NCBI GenBank assembly: GCA_964577115.1
Contig: CAZNXJ010000039.1
Location: forward strand, 1-38,815
Reading direction: 5' to 3'
Length of the DNA: 38,815 nucleotides
Source: CAZNXJ01 sp964577115
GTDB taxonomy: Bacteria; Planctomycetota; Planctomycetia; Pirellulales; Pirellulaceae
Below the pieces are notes generated by a model. The model did no database searches, was not told the origin of the DNA, and worked only from the letters and a program-made list of their open reading frames with translations. This document shows, piece by piece, positions 1 through 7,950 of this stretch. Numbering within the stretch: position 1 is the stretch's first letter; every line of letters starts with the position of its first letter. The translations under genes and the position numbers were made by a program.

Positions 1-181
1 CGTGATAATTCTGCACCGCAAGACCCAGCTGCTTCATGTTGTTCTGGCATTGCATCCGGCGAGCTGCCTCGCGCGCGGCCTGCACGGCCGGCAGGAGCAA
101 TGAAACAAGGACCCCGATGATGGCGATGACCACCAACAATTCCACGAGTGTAAAACCCGCGACCTTTCTTCGACTGCGCAT
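1..181 (-). CDS. DUF1559 family protein, pseudopilin-like N-terminus (truncated by window edge)
   Basis: The first 60 codons of a gene that runs off the left edge are visible. The translation starts MRSRRKVAGFTLVELL and continues with a hydrophobic stretch, which is the classic type IV pilin/type II secretion N-terminal methylation motif (prepilin peptidase would cut before the F of GFTLVEL). It continues with LLPAVQAAREAARRMQC and NNMKQLGLAVQNYH, the hallmark of the large DUF1559 family expanded in planctomycetes. The product is probably an exported or surface pseudopilin-like protein; its specific function is not known. The ATG at 181 is chosen because AAAGGA lies just upstream (188-193); an in-frame ATG at 211 would add ten residues. 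Family assignment is firm, function open. Confidence 0.85.
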   Translation of the reverse strand, partial: MRSRRKVAGFTLVELLVVIAIIGVLVSLLLPAVQAAREAARRMQCQNNMKQLGLAVQNYH

Positions 182-827
182 GGCACGTCCTTTACGGAAA
201 AACGGAAACATATGAGACAAAAACGAGACGGACGACAAGGAAAAATCGGAATATTAGCATGCAGCGCGCCGGACCTCGAAGGATGTCTCACGAAATCCTC
301 AAACCCCGGAAAAGACAGAGGTTTGAGGCACTCCGATCACACCGTCGCCCCGACGCGTTCCTGCCTCGTTCGCATGTAAGTTATGCAGGCGCTGCCCCGA
401 TTTTGAGCAGCTCTGCAGGACAGTGCCACTTCACTTCTTTCGGCCGGCCAGTCCATGCGCCCACTTCTTCCTTGTCGCGCTCGCGCAGGTTTCAGTGATC
501 GACAAAGTGCATGGCCGCCAAGCCACTTGGTGTATCGGTCGAGCAGTCTGTATGGCGCGGCTAGCCGTCAGACCTCAGAAGCTGAGCCTCACGTTTCACC
601 GCATCGGGCGTGTCGCCGCAACGCATGAGAACCATGCGCTGAATCCGGCCAACGCTTCGCCCTGCTCAGCACCCCAAGAGCACGCATACGAAAAGGCTCT
701 GGTCGCCGAGCTGTTTTTCCGCTGTGGAGTCGAACAGAATTGTGGATGAGATCGAGTTCGCAATATCACAGCCGACTCCAACGTCCAATATGTTAGCCGT
801 AGTCGCGAACACTTCTCAAGTAATCTT
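182..827. other. Long intergenic region without a supported gene
   Basis: This stretch separates the divergently transcribed DUF1559 gene and the gene at 901. Short open frames exist on both strands (up to about 108 codons), but none has a recognisable domain, a signal peptide or a convincing ribosome-binding site. Base composition is less GC-biased than in neighbouring genes. It may hold the promoters of both flanking genes; no RNA gene or repeat was recognised. Confidence 0.5.
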
Positions 828-842
828 GGCCAAATTTTTGCA
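826..842 (+). promoter_or_regulatory. Possible sigma-54 (-24/-12) promoter
   Basis: The sequence TTGGCCAAATTTTTGCA has GG at 828-829 and GC at 840-841, exactly the 12-base offset of sigma-54 promoters, with a good TTTGCA -12 box. The -24 box departs from the TGGCAC consensus (TGGCCA). A transcript would start near 853, leaving a leader of about 48 bases before the ATG at 901. Weaker than the two sites at 13147 and 20965. Confidence 0.35.
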
Positions 843-900
843 AATTTCGTATTGACGTCCCCTGGCCCTCTCTACCCCCCCGCCCTGGAGGCACTGAGTC

Positions 901-1836
901 ATGACTCGCTTGCTGTTCACCTTTGCCGCGGTACTGCTCGTCCACGCACCGCTTGCGGCCCAAGTATCGCTCACTCCCAAACCCCAAGAGGGCCGCAGTT
1001 ATGTGTCCGAGCTCACGCTGAACTTGAACCAGACGCTCGCGCTGGGTGGCGCCGATAACGCGACCCAAATGGAAACCGTGGTGCGGACTCGGCATACGGT
1101 CGGCCCACGCGATGCCGCGGGCAAGGTGCAGGAACAGGAGCAGACCGAGGCCCTGCGCGTGTCGATGACGGCCTACGGCATGACTTACACATTCGACTCG
1201 GCGAATCCTGACGCCAAGTCCGATTCGGCTCTCGATCCGCTGCTGCGTGGAGTCCACAAAGTAATCGCCAACCTCAAGGCGACGAAGACCTACGGCCGCG
1301 ACAATCGTGTTCAGACGGTCAGCATCGACGACAACGTGCTCGGGGCCCTGCCCGTCCAGACCCAGGACCTTCTGCGTTCGGAAATCAATCCACAGCGTCA
1401 GAAGGACGAAGCCAATCAGCAACTCGCCATGTTCCCCGACGAGCCCGTCTCGCCCGGCGATCATTGGAAGCGGACCGAGACATCGCACTTCGGCGCCGGC
1501 CAGGTCATGACGTTCGAAATGAACTACACCTATGACGGGACGGTCGAGGAAGGCGGCAAGCGACTCCACAAGATCACGGGCGAACCGAAGTCCGTGAAGT
1601 TCGCCATCGAAAACTCGCCCCTGCCGCTGACGCTCAAGAGCGCCGATCTGACGCCGAAAGGAAAAACGACCACACTGTTCGATGCTGAGCGCGGTCAAAC
1701 CGTACGCACGGACTCCGAACTGACGATCACGGGTCCTTTGACTTTCACCATCCAGGACATGGAACTGCCCTCGCAGCTGGACCTGACCATCCGCTCGGCA
1801 CTCACCATCAAAGACGCCGAGCCAGGCGGCCAGTAG
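901..1836 (+). CDS. Secreted protein of unknown function (DUF6263-like)
   Basis: A 311-residue protein with a clear signal peptide: a basic start (MTR), a hydrophobic core and a probable cut after the LAA near residue 20. The mature part is soluble, rich in Thr, Lys and charged residues, with alternating polar and hydrophobic stretches suggesting beta structure, and no transmembrane segment. It recalls planctomycete secreted proteins grouped as DUF6263, but this is from memory of overall features rather than a diagnostic motif. GGAGG about ten bases upstream supports the ATG at 901. The gene stands alone on this strand and its end faces the end of the 1861-5349 gene only 24 bases away. No catalytic motif was seen. 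Confidence 0.7.
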   Translation: MTRLLFTFAAVLLVHAPLAAQVSLTPKPQEGRSYVSELTLNLNQTLALGGADNATQMETVVRTRHTVGPRDAAGKVQEQEQTEALRVSMTAYGMTYTFDSANPDAKSDSALDPLLRGVHKVIANLKATKTYGRDNRVQTVSIDDNVLGALPVQTQDLLRSEINPQRQKDEANQQLAMFPDEPVSPGDHWKRTETSHFGAGQVMTFEMNYTYDGTVEEGGKRLHKITGEPKSVKFAIENSPLPLTLKSADLTPKGKTTTLFDAERGQTVRTDSELTITGPLTFTIQDMELPSQLDLTIRSALTIKDAEPGGQ

Positions 1837-1843
1837 CACTTCC

Positions 1844-1859
1844 GCGGCACATGCGCCGC
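1844..1859. terminator. Short GC hairpin between convergent genes
   Basis: GCGGC at 1844-1848 can pair with GCCGC at 1855-1859 around a six-base loop. It sits in the 24-base gap between the stop codons of two convergent genes, so a two-way transcription stop is plausible. There is no T-tract on either side, so a classical intrinsic terminator is not proven. Confidence 0.3.
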
Positions 1860-1860
1860 C

Positions 1861-4800
1861 CTAGGCCTCCAAGGTCGCGACGCGCGAAACAAGCGGCTCG
1901 GGCCCGGGCAACACTCCTGGTGGCTCGGGCCGCTGGTCGTGCGGCGAGCTCCAGAACGCGACCCACTCGACCCACGTAATCGTCGTGTCGGCAAACACGA
2001 TCTTTTCGCGACGCAGCACGGGCCAATCGGAGCGGTCCTTGACGCTCTCGCCCTCTGGCGTGATGCTCGTCCGGCCCCGCCGCAGCGGATAGAGCACGCG
2101 CGCGGAAGGCGAACCGTTCGTGTACAGCGCAATACCCGCCGCCGAGATATCGTACCAATTCGGCCGCGAGCCAATGCCTGCGTCGAGCTGTTCGCGCACG
2201 AGGTCCACGGCGGCCCGCTTGTAGGTTCCTGCGAGCGCCGCTTCCCAGACGCGTTTCTCGTCCGGCCCGAGTTCATCGATCCAACCGCGACGCCGCAGCC
2301 CGCCGATCAGCCAGCCTCCGCGCTCTTCAATCGTCAGCCACGCGGGTTCGGCATCGCCGCGCAGGAACTGCACGTCGATGCGATTCGTAGCCAACCGGAT
2401 CTCGCCACAGCGTACCGGTGGCTCGGCCAGCGTGCCGTCTTCTTCGAGCAGCACGCACAGTTCGCGATCGAAGAATCGCCGTAGAGCTTCTTCGAGATGG
2501 TGAATGGCGCTGAGCCGCCGGTTGACCAGCTTGCGATCGGCACGCACGTCCGCCTCCCGCGCGGCCTGCCGCAGCCGCGCAAATTGCTTGGGAAGCGTAC
2601 CGGAATGAAAGCCGGGGCGCAGCAGGCCCGCCATCGTTTCCCCGTGATGTCCGATGATGTTCGGCACTAGCGTTTTGGACTGGTTAGCCGCAAACAAACG
2701 CCAGTTCTCTTTGAGCTCCCAAACCAAAAAGCCGAACAACCCGGGCAGCAAGAACACGGTCGCCACCGCCACGCTCTTGGCGAGCAGCCCTCCGATGAAC
2801 GGCTCCATCGGAGCGGCAAACAGCGTCGTCAGCAGCGGCACATACGGCAACATGATTTTGTGCGAAACCGTGACGACGGGAAAATGCTTAATCGGGTTCA
2901 CTTGCGGCTCGATCAGCAGCGTCACGTAGATCCGAATCACGTACCGGACCACCGACCAGATAACGCCGACGAAGCCCTTGATCAGCAGGAAGAACCGCGA
3001 ATCGCCGCGGCGGAAGCGCAGCCACTCGTCGACCATGTACAGAGCCCGCTCGACCGCCTCGAGCAACTGGTGGAACACGTCCATGATCCAGTTAAACGCC
3101 GCTGCAAATACCCGGATGCGCAGCTCATTCCACATCCGCACCAGCACGTCCGTCACGCGCTCGTCGGCGTAGCGGCCGATCGGCGAATTGAGGAACAGGT
3201 TCAGCCCCAGAAAGATGTTCAGCATCCAGCTGACATCCATGCCGCCACTGGCCAGCCACAGCGGCATGATCACCAGCGTGCTGAACATGGCCGGACGCAA
3301 TAGATAGCTGCGAACGACGGCGTACACGTGGCTTTGAAGGACGCGCTGAACAAGCGGCGAGCCGACAAGGCGGCGCGGCCAATCGATGATTACGATGCGC
3401 AGCCACTTGCCCACCTGCACAAGTCGCTGAAACATCCAGCGGCGGAACGCCGGACGATGAATCAGCAGCAGCAGTAATGTACCGAGCGTCAGCACGGCCG
3501 CGTAAAAAAGCGGCCCCCAGCCATGTGCCTCCGGCAAATGCTCGAGCGACTCGCGCAGCGAAACGTCCGCGGGATCGGGCAACGTCTCCGGCACCACGGG
3601 TTCGGGTGGCGCCTCTTGCACAGAATGCTGCACCACCTCGATCAAATGGCGCAGGCCCTCGATCGCCACAAACGCGCCGCCGTATGGCAACACCACATAC
3701 TGCGTGAGAAAGCGGCCGAAGCGCGTGCCGAAGCCTAGCGAGCTGAGACGCTGCGGCCAGCGCAGGTACACCGCGCCGGGCCGGTAGACGCCCTCCAGGG
3801 CCACGGCCAACTCGCGGTCCGCTCGCAGCAATTGGTCGCCTTTCAGCGCTTCCCAGATACCGGATACATCCGAAAGTTTCAGATGATTCTGCGACAGGCG
3901 GTCGCGCAGGTCGCCCATCGTGAGAAAGCCTTTCTCGACGATGCGGTCGAGCAGCTCCTCGATAATTTTGCGGCGAGCGACCTGCTGAGGAACGTTCTGC
4001 GGCGTCAGCCCGACGTTGTCGAGCACCTGCGCGATGCGGGGGCGCAAGTCGGCGCGCATCACTGCTTCCATATGAGCGAACGCGTGATCGAGCAGCCGGC
4101 GCAACTGATCGCGCGTCGAAACGGCGACCTGGAGAACGGAAAGTCTCCGAGCGGCGCTGCGCAGGTGTTTTGTGATCATCACGGGACGCAGCAGCGGCAG
4201 GCCACGACGCACTGGCTGGCGAAATAACGAGAGCGCCCACCCGACCAGATCAACGCGGTAGATCCCACGCTCGTGTTCGAGACAGACGCGCTGCAAATCG
4301 TAGAGCAAGCGTGCTTCGCTGCTCCACCGGTCGCGGGCCGCATGTTCCAGGAGCGGCGCCAACGCCTCGGCCCACTGTTCGGTAGCTGCGTCGTCGAGCC
4401 CCAGCGCCGCGTCGAGGCGGCGGGCGAGATTGACGAGCTTCGCGTGAACGGCCTGTTCGATTTCGGCCGCCTCCTCGGCGCCGGCCACTTTCTGCGCATG
4501 GAGCTTGAGGACCGCGGCCCGTACGTCATTGCCGAGATTGCTCGCGCGATCGGCCCGTGCCAACATGCGGGCCAGCTTCGCGCGTGGCACCGTCCGCTCG
4601 CCGGGCGTCTCGGGACGCTCGGATTCTCCGGCCGTGTTCCGCTCGTCGAGCGGATCGGATTCGTGCCGCTTCAGCGGTGCTCCCGGCAGCCGCGTCGACC
4701 AGTACAGCCGCTCGTGGTCCACATCGCGGCTGACGAGCCGCTGGACCTCGCTCCAGTCTCGAATCGCCGGGAAATAGAGAGGCAAATCCTGCGGTGCGAA

Positions 4801-5349
4801 ATAGTGGAGCTCGAGAAAGACCGCTACGAATTCGGTGTACGTTTGCAAGTCCGTCGCCGGCGGCAACAGCAAGTCGTCTTTCTGGAGGACGGACCGAATC
4901 TCTTCGAACTCGGTCGTCCCCAGATCGCGACGAATCCGGAAGGCTTCGGCTTCGTCGAGCTTCCCCTCGGCAATGCGCTGCTCGATGGCCAGGTGCACAC
5001 GCGCGTGGAACAGCAGACGCCAATAGACGTGCAGCACCTGCTCGCGCGGCGCATTATCCAGTTCGTCCCCTTCGGTTGGTTCGGCGAGTAGAATGACGTT
5101 CTTGGGTAGCTCGGCGGCGGGCGACAGCCGCAGCTCGGAACGCTCAACGATCACCAGCAGACGATCCCGCTGGATCGTGTAGCAGTGCTGGTGCGGCACG
5201 TGGAAACCAAGCGATGCGAGCCGGCGGTCCTGCTTGATCACGCGCCGCAAGATCCGCGGCTCGACCAGAAAGGCCGCCGGATCAGCCGTCTGCAGCGCCT
5301 GCTGCAGAAAGCGAATATCCATTCTCGGTTCGAGAACCGTAAGACTCAT
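1861..5349 (-). CDS. Large multi-span membrane protein of unknown function
   Basis: A 1162-residue protein that I do not recognise. The N-terminal half (about residues 1-600) is soluble, highly charged and mostly helical in character, with many Arg/Glu/Leu stretches. Several hydrophobic segments follow: around 615-635, 680-720, 785-815, 830-850 and 853-877. A soluble C-terminal domain of about 280 residues is rich in Trp, Arg and Glu. No Walker, protease, kinase or transporter signature was found. There is no signal peptide, so the N-terminal half is probably cytoplasmic. The start at 5349 lacks a strong ribosome-binding site; a second in-frame ATG nine codons in is an alternative. It lies downstream of, and in the same direction as, the DUF1028 gene, with a 239-base gap. 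Confidence 0.8.
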   Translation of the reverse strand: MSLTVLEPRMDIRFLQQALQTADPAAFLVEPRILRRVIKQDRRLASLGFHVPHQHCYTIQRDRLLVIVERSELRLSPAAELPKNVILLAEPTEGDELDNAPREQVLHVYWRLLFHARVHLAIEQRIAEGKLDEAEAFRIRRDLGTTEFEEIRSVLQKDDLLLPPATDLQTYTEFVAVFLELHYFAPQDLPLYFPAIRDWSEVQRLVSRDVDHERLYWSTRLPGAPLKRHESDPLDERNTAGESERPETPGERTVPRAKLARMLARADRASNLGNDVRAAVLKLHAQKVAGAEEAAEIEQAVHAKLVNLARRLDAALGLDDAATEQWAEALAPLLEHAARDRWSSEARLLYDLQRVCLEHERGIYRVDLVGWALSLFRQPVRRGLPLLRPVMITKHLRSAARRLSVLQVAVSTRDQLRRLLDHAFAHMEAVMRADLRPRIAQVLDNVGLTPQNVPQQVARRKIIEELLDRIVEKGFLTMGDLRDRLSQNHLKLSDVSGIWEALKGDQLLRADRELAVALEGVYRPGAVYLRWPQRLSSLGFGTRFGRFLTQYVVLPYGGAFVAIEGLRHLIEVVQHSVQEAPPEPVVPETLPDPADVSLRESLEHLPEAHGWGPLFYAAVLTLGTLLLLLIHRPAFRRWMFQRLVQVGKWLRIVIIDWPRRLVGSPLVQRVLQSHVYAVVRSYLLRPAMFSTLVIMPLWLASGGMDVSWMLNIFLGLNLFLNSPIGRYADERVTDVLVRMWNELRIRVFAAAFNWIMDVFHQLLEAVERALYMVDEWLRFRRGDSRFFLLIKGFVGVIWSVVRYVIRIYVTLLIEPQVNPIKHFPVVTVSHKIMLPYVPLLTTLFAAPMEPFIGGLLAKSVAVATVFLLPGLFGFLVWELKENWRLFAANQSKTLVPNIIGHHGETMAGLLRPGFHSGTLPKQFARLRQAAREADVRADRKLVNRRLSAIHHLEEALRRFFDRELCVLLEEDGTLAEPPVRCGEIRLATNRIDVQFLRGDAEPAWLTIEERGGWLIGGLRRRGWIDELGPDEKRVWEAALAGTYKRAAVDLVREQLDAGIGSRPNWYDISAAGIALYTNGSPSARVLYPLRRGRTSITPEGESVKDRSDWPVLRREKIVFADTTITWVEWVAFWSSPHDQRPEPPGVLPGPEPLVSRVATLEA

Positions 5350-5588
5350 ACCGATTACCGGGCCGCCCTGCGCTTCAAGAAATGAGGCCAGAAGAATTTG
5401 ACTCGTAAAGAGAGATCCGGCAAGTTTCGCGGCCTCGGTTTTTCGTCACTCATTGCCATATTCTATGCATGATGCGGAATTGAGGACTTTTGACGGCGCA
5501 GCGGGCCGGCCGCAATCCCCAGGGCCCTTTCCCCCGCGCGCGTCAGATTCCTCCGTTCGGCGTCCTGCTCCCCGCACCGGCAGGGCAT

Positions 5589-6320
5589 CTACTTCGCTGG
5601 ATGATCGAGTTCGCGGAATTTGGCCGCGAGCTCAGCGACCGCATCTTCGCTCTCGTCGACATACAGCTCGAGCCAATACCCCTCGACGCCCGGCCGGGTG
5701 ACGCGAATTCCCGCGGCCAGCTGGCCGCGATGGTCGCCGCCGGCACGTTGGCCGGCCTCGAGGGCGGCCATCAGTCGCATCGCCACGCTGCCTTCCGTAT
5801 CCTCGTAGGCCGCCGCCATCGCGACGAGCACGTCGCGCCCGGCAAGGGTATTCCCCTGGCAAGCGTAGAACTTGCCGCTGATGGCGCCCCAATAGTCGCC
5901 CGACGGATCCGCTTGCGAGGGATTGCGATTCGCCGCGCGCCCGTGGATGTCGATGATCGCGAGCTGTCGCTTGTCGCGCTGCGGGTCGCTCGCGAGCAGC
6001 CGGCCCAGCACTTCTTCGGGCCCCTGCCCCTGTTCGAGCCAATCCAGCGCTCGCTCGCCCCACGCCGGGTGATGCCAATGCTGCGTGCAAAACGCCCCGA
6101 CGCCGGGACGGACATAGGGCACGACGCGGCCAACAGCAGGATACTTGCTGGCCACTGCGGCTCCGCAAATGCCCGTCTCCGGATCCACCGCGATGATGGA
6201 AAACGTTCCGCTCACGCCCTCCTGGGGTGGTCCCGCCCCGGCGCTCGAGCCAACCGCCAGAATCGCACTGTAGCACACCCCCAGTACGATCCACCCGCGC
6301 CACGTCGTCATGCAACTCAC
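5589..6320 (-). CDS. DUF1028 family protein (Ntn-hydrolase-like), exported
   Basis: A 243-residue protein with the DUF1028 pattern almost end to end. After a signal-like hydrophobic segment (about residues 9-28) come FSIIAVDPETGICGAAVAS, GVGAFCTQ, a segment with LLASDPQRDKRQLAIID, and QGNTLAGRDVL followed by AALEAGQRAGGDHRGQLAAG. DUF1028 belongs to the Ntn-hydrolase fold; substrates are unknown, though some members sit with peptidase or peptidoglycan genes. Here the predicted signal peptide suggests a periplasmic or surface location. GTG at 6320 is preceded by GGAGG at good distance; ATG at 6311 is an equally reasonable start. It follows the deoxyhypusine-synthase-like gene by about 100 bases on the same strand and may share its transcript. 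Confidence 0.85.
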   Translation of the reverse strand: MSCMTTWRGWIVLGVCYSAILAVGSSAGAGPPQEGVSGTFSIIAVDPETGICGAAVASKYPAVGRVVPYVRPGVGAFCTQHWHHPAWGERALDWLEQGQGPEEVLGRLLASDPQRDKRQLAIIDIHGRAANRNPSQADPSGDYWGAISGKFYACQGNTLAGRDVLVAMAAAYEDTEGSVAMRLMAALEAGQRAGGDHRGQLAAGIRVTRPGVEGYWLELYVDESEDAVAELAAKFRELDHPAK

Positions 6321-6421
6321 CGCTCCCCCCTCCGCATCAATGGCAAGTTCTCACCCAGAATCCCTTCACCGCGTGTCTTGGCGAGCTTCGTGCGATATGG
6401 AGGGCGCTCACGTCGCTGACG

Positions 6422-7537
6422 TTACGCGCCCTTGTCAGGCGATTCCGTGTTCGGCGTTTCCTTGTCAAGCGTCTCGAAGACGGCCTTCATCAGCAGCGGC
6501 CAGACGGCCGTGGCATCGGCATACACCTCGGCATAGCGGCCGCCTTGCGAATGGGGCATGAACTTGCCCCAGCTCACGCCTTCCGAATAGGTGCAGCCCG
6601 ACAAGCCACCCCAATGTACCGGTTCGGGACAGATTCGCACGCCATATTGGAATCGCGGAGCGGCCAGGTTGGTGCCGAGCCGATCGTTCGTGATGTCATA
6701 ATAAGGAGCAACCTGCTGGGCCCAGTTGCGGGGTACCCCGCCGCCGATCGTCAAAATTCCGAGCCGCTTGGCGCTGCCGATGAGACGCGCGTACTGCTGG
6801 AGATCAAGAAATGGATTGAATGGCGGAATGGCCTGGAAGAGCTCGTCGGGCTCGAGCTGATCCGCAGGCTTACCCGACTTCTCGAGCGCGTTGCGCATGG
6901 CCCAAGTGGAAACGTCCAGGCCCATCTCGCTGTCCGTGAACGCGGGAATAAACACGGGCACGTCTTTTTCAAACGCGCTACGCAAAATCCCTGGCCCCTG
7001 GTTCATCTCGTGCAAGCGTTTCCCGAGCGCCGTACAGAGCCGCGCCGAAGACCAGACGCCCCCTTCCGGAACGTCCTCGTCTAGCACTCGCCGCACGAGC
7101 GCCTCGACGTCGTTCAGATTGGCTTCCATCTCGAGCGTATCGTAAATCCGGTTGTAGCCCCGCTCGAAGAGCACCGTGTCGGGCATACTGGGATCGTACG
7201 CGTAGTGGGTCAGGCCAATCGATTCCGTCAGGCCATGCGCGATCAGCGCGCCCGTCGCGACCACCGCCTGGACCAGGCCCCGATCGATCATGTCGCACAT
7301 GATGCGTCCCATCTTGGCCACGGTCATCGCGCCCGAGACGGTCAGCACCACCTTACAATCCGGATCGCGAGCCATCTTCAAGAGAATGTCGTAGGCCGCC
7401 CCCAGCTGCCGGCCAGAGAAGGCGGTGTGCGACATGGCTTTGACCAGGTCGGCAAAGCTGTTGATCGTCGACAGGTCGATACTGACGAGCGGCGCGAGGC
7501 CGTCCTGCCGGCCGTCATGCAGGGCGTGACGTTTCAT
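6422..7537 (-). CDS. Deoxyhypusine synthase family protein (bacterial DHS-like)
   Basis: A protein of about 371 residues with the deoxyhypusine synthase fold signature. In the eukaryotic enzyme the catalytic lysine that forms the enzyme-aminobutyl imine lies in VSWGK. Here the matching EGVSWGK places that Lys at residue 325 (328 from the upstream ATG), followed by YAEVYADATAVWPLL as in true DHS. NAD-site-like segments are also present: TVSGAMTVAKMG, ATGALIAHGL and ILTIGGGVPRNW. Bacteria lack hypusinated eIF5A, so the likely reaction is aminobutyl transfer onto a polyamine (homospermidine-synthase-like) or another acceptor; this is inference. ATG at 7537 is preferred because AAAGGG lies nine bases upstream; an in-frame ATG at 7546 directly abuts that box. 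It is probably co-transcribed with the DUF1028 gene downstream. Confidence 0.88.
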   Translation of the reverse strand: MKRHALHDGRQDGLAPLVSIDLSTINSFADLVKAMSHTAFSGRQLGAAYDILLKMARDPDCKVVLTVSGAMTVAKMGRIMCDMIDRGLVQAVVATGALIAHGLTESIGLTHYAYDPSMPDTVLFERGYNRIYDTLEMEANLNDVEALVRRVLDEDVPEGGVWSSARLCTALGKRLHEMNQGPGILRSAFEKDVPVFIPAFTDSEMGLDVSTWAMRNALEKSGKPADQLEPDELFQAIPPFNPFLDLQQYARLIGSAKRLGILTIGGGVPRNWAQQVAPYYDITNDRLGTNLAAPRFQYGVRICPEPVHWGGLSGCTYSEGVSWGKFMPHSQGGRYAEVYADATAVWPLLMKAVFETLDKETPNTESPDKGA

Positions 7538-7546
7538 CCCTTCCAT

Positions 7547-7950
7547 CCCTTTCGAACTCGGCGGAAATGCATTGCGAACCCATCAATATATCGCGGCTCG
7601 GGGGACCTGCCCACGTGGCACGGTGGGAGGGTTCAGGATGCACGTTACAAGGTTCAGGGAGGCGAGGGAGGAGGGTTCAGCGAGGAGGGCGCAGAGCCCG
7701 GAGGGAGAGGGGGGACGATGCTTTCGAGCCATGAGTTTCGAGCCATAAGTTTTGGGACGGCGCACCGCTGTTCGGCCTTCACCCGCGGAGGTGCATGCGC
7801 GCTCGCGGCATTACCCTGCTGGGAATCCATTCGTCCCCGCTCGCCGGCAAGGCCGTCGGCACGCGGGGCTCGGCTTAGCTACAATGGACGGCCTACCTGA
7901 CTTTGGCCTGATGACCTGCAAACAATTGACCTGCAACTGAAGGCGCCCGC
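7547..7950. other. Intergenic region with purine-rich tract and short repeats
   Basis: No supported gene. The divergent region between the DHS-like gene and the giant gene at 7951 contains three GGTTCAG units (about 7629, 7650 and 7675), a G/A-rich stretch at about 7651-7717, and a 14-base tandem direct repeat at 7722-7749. A TACAAT hexamer at 7880-7885 could be a -10 box for the gene at 7951, but no partner -35 box is evident. Confidence 0.5.
7722..7749. repeat. Tandem direct repeat, two 14-base units
   Basis: TTTCGAGCCATGAG (7722-7735) is followed immediately by TTTCGAGCCATAAG (7736-7749); the copies differ at one base. They lie right after the purine-rich tract in the 7547-7950 intergenic region. 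Function unknown; such short tandem units are common in intergenic DNA and may be replication slippage. Confidence 0.7.

Noticed and set aside
423..749. 108-codon open frame in the left intergenic region
   Set aside because: No ribosome-binding site, no domain and an unusual residue mix; I could not support it as a gene.
3125..4240. 371-codon same-strand open frame inside the 1162-residue gene
   Set aside because: Arg/Ala/Pro-rich alternative-frame translation without domains; the longer frame is continuous and has membrane spans.
6343..6356. Sigma-54-like site on the minus strand before the DUF1028 gene
   Set aside because: Spacing is right, but the -24 box keeps only GG, and the transcript start would almost abut the start codon.
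7904..7920. TTGGCC...CTGCA before the giant gene as a sigma-54 promoter
   Set aside because: GG and GC are 13 bases apart instead of 12, and the -12 box is CTGC.
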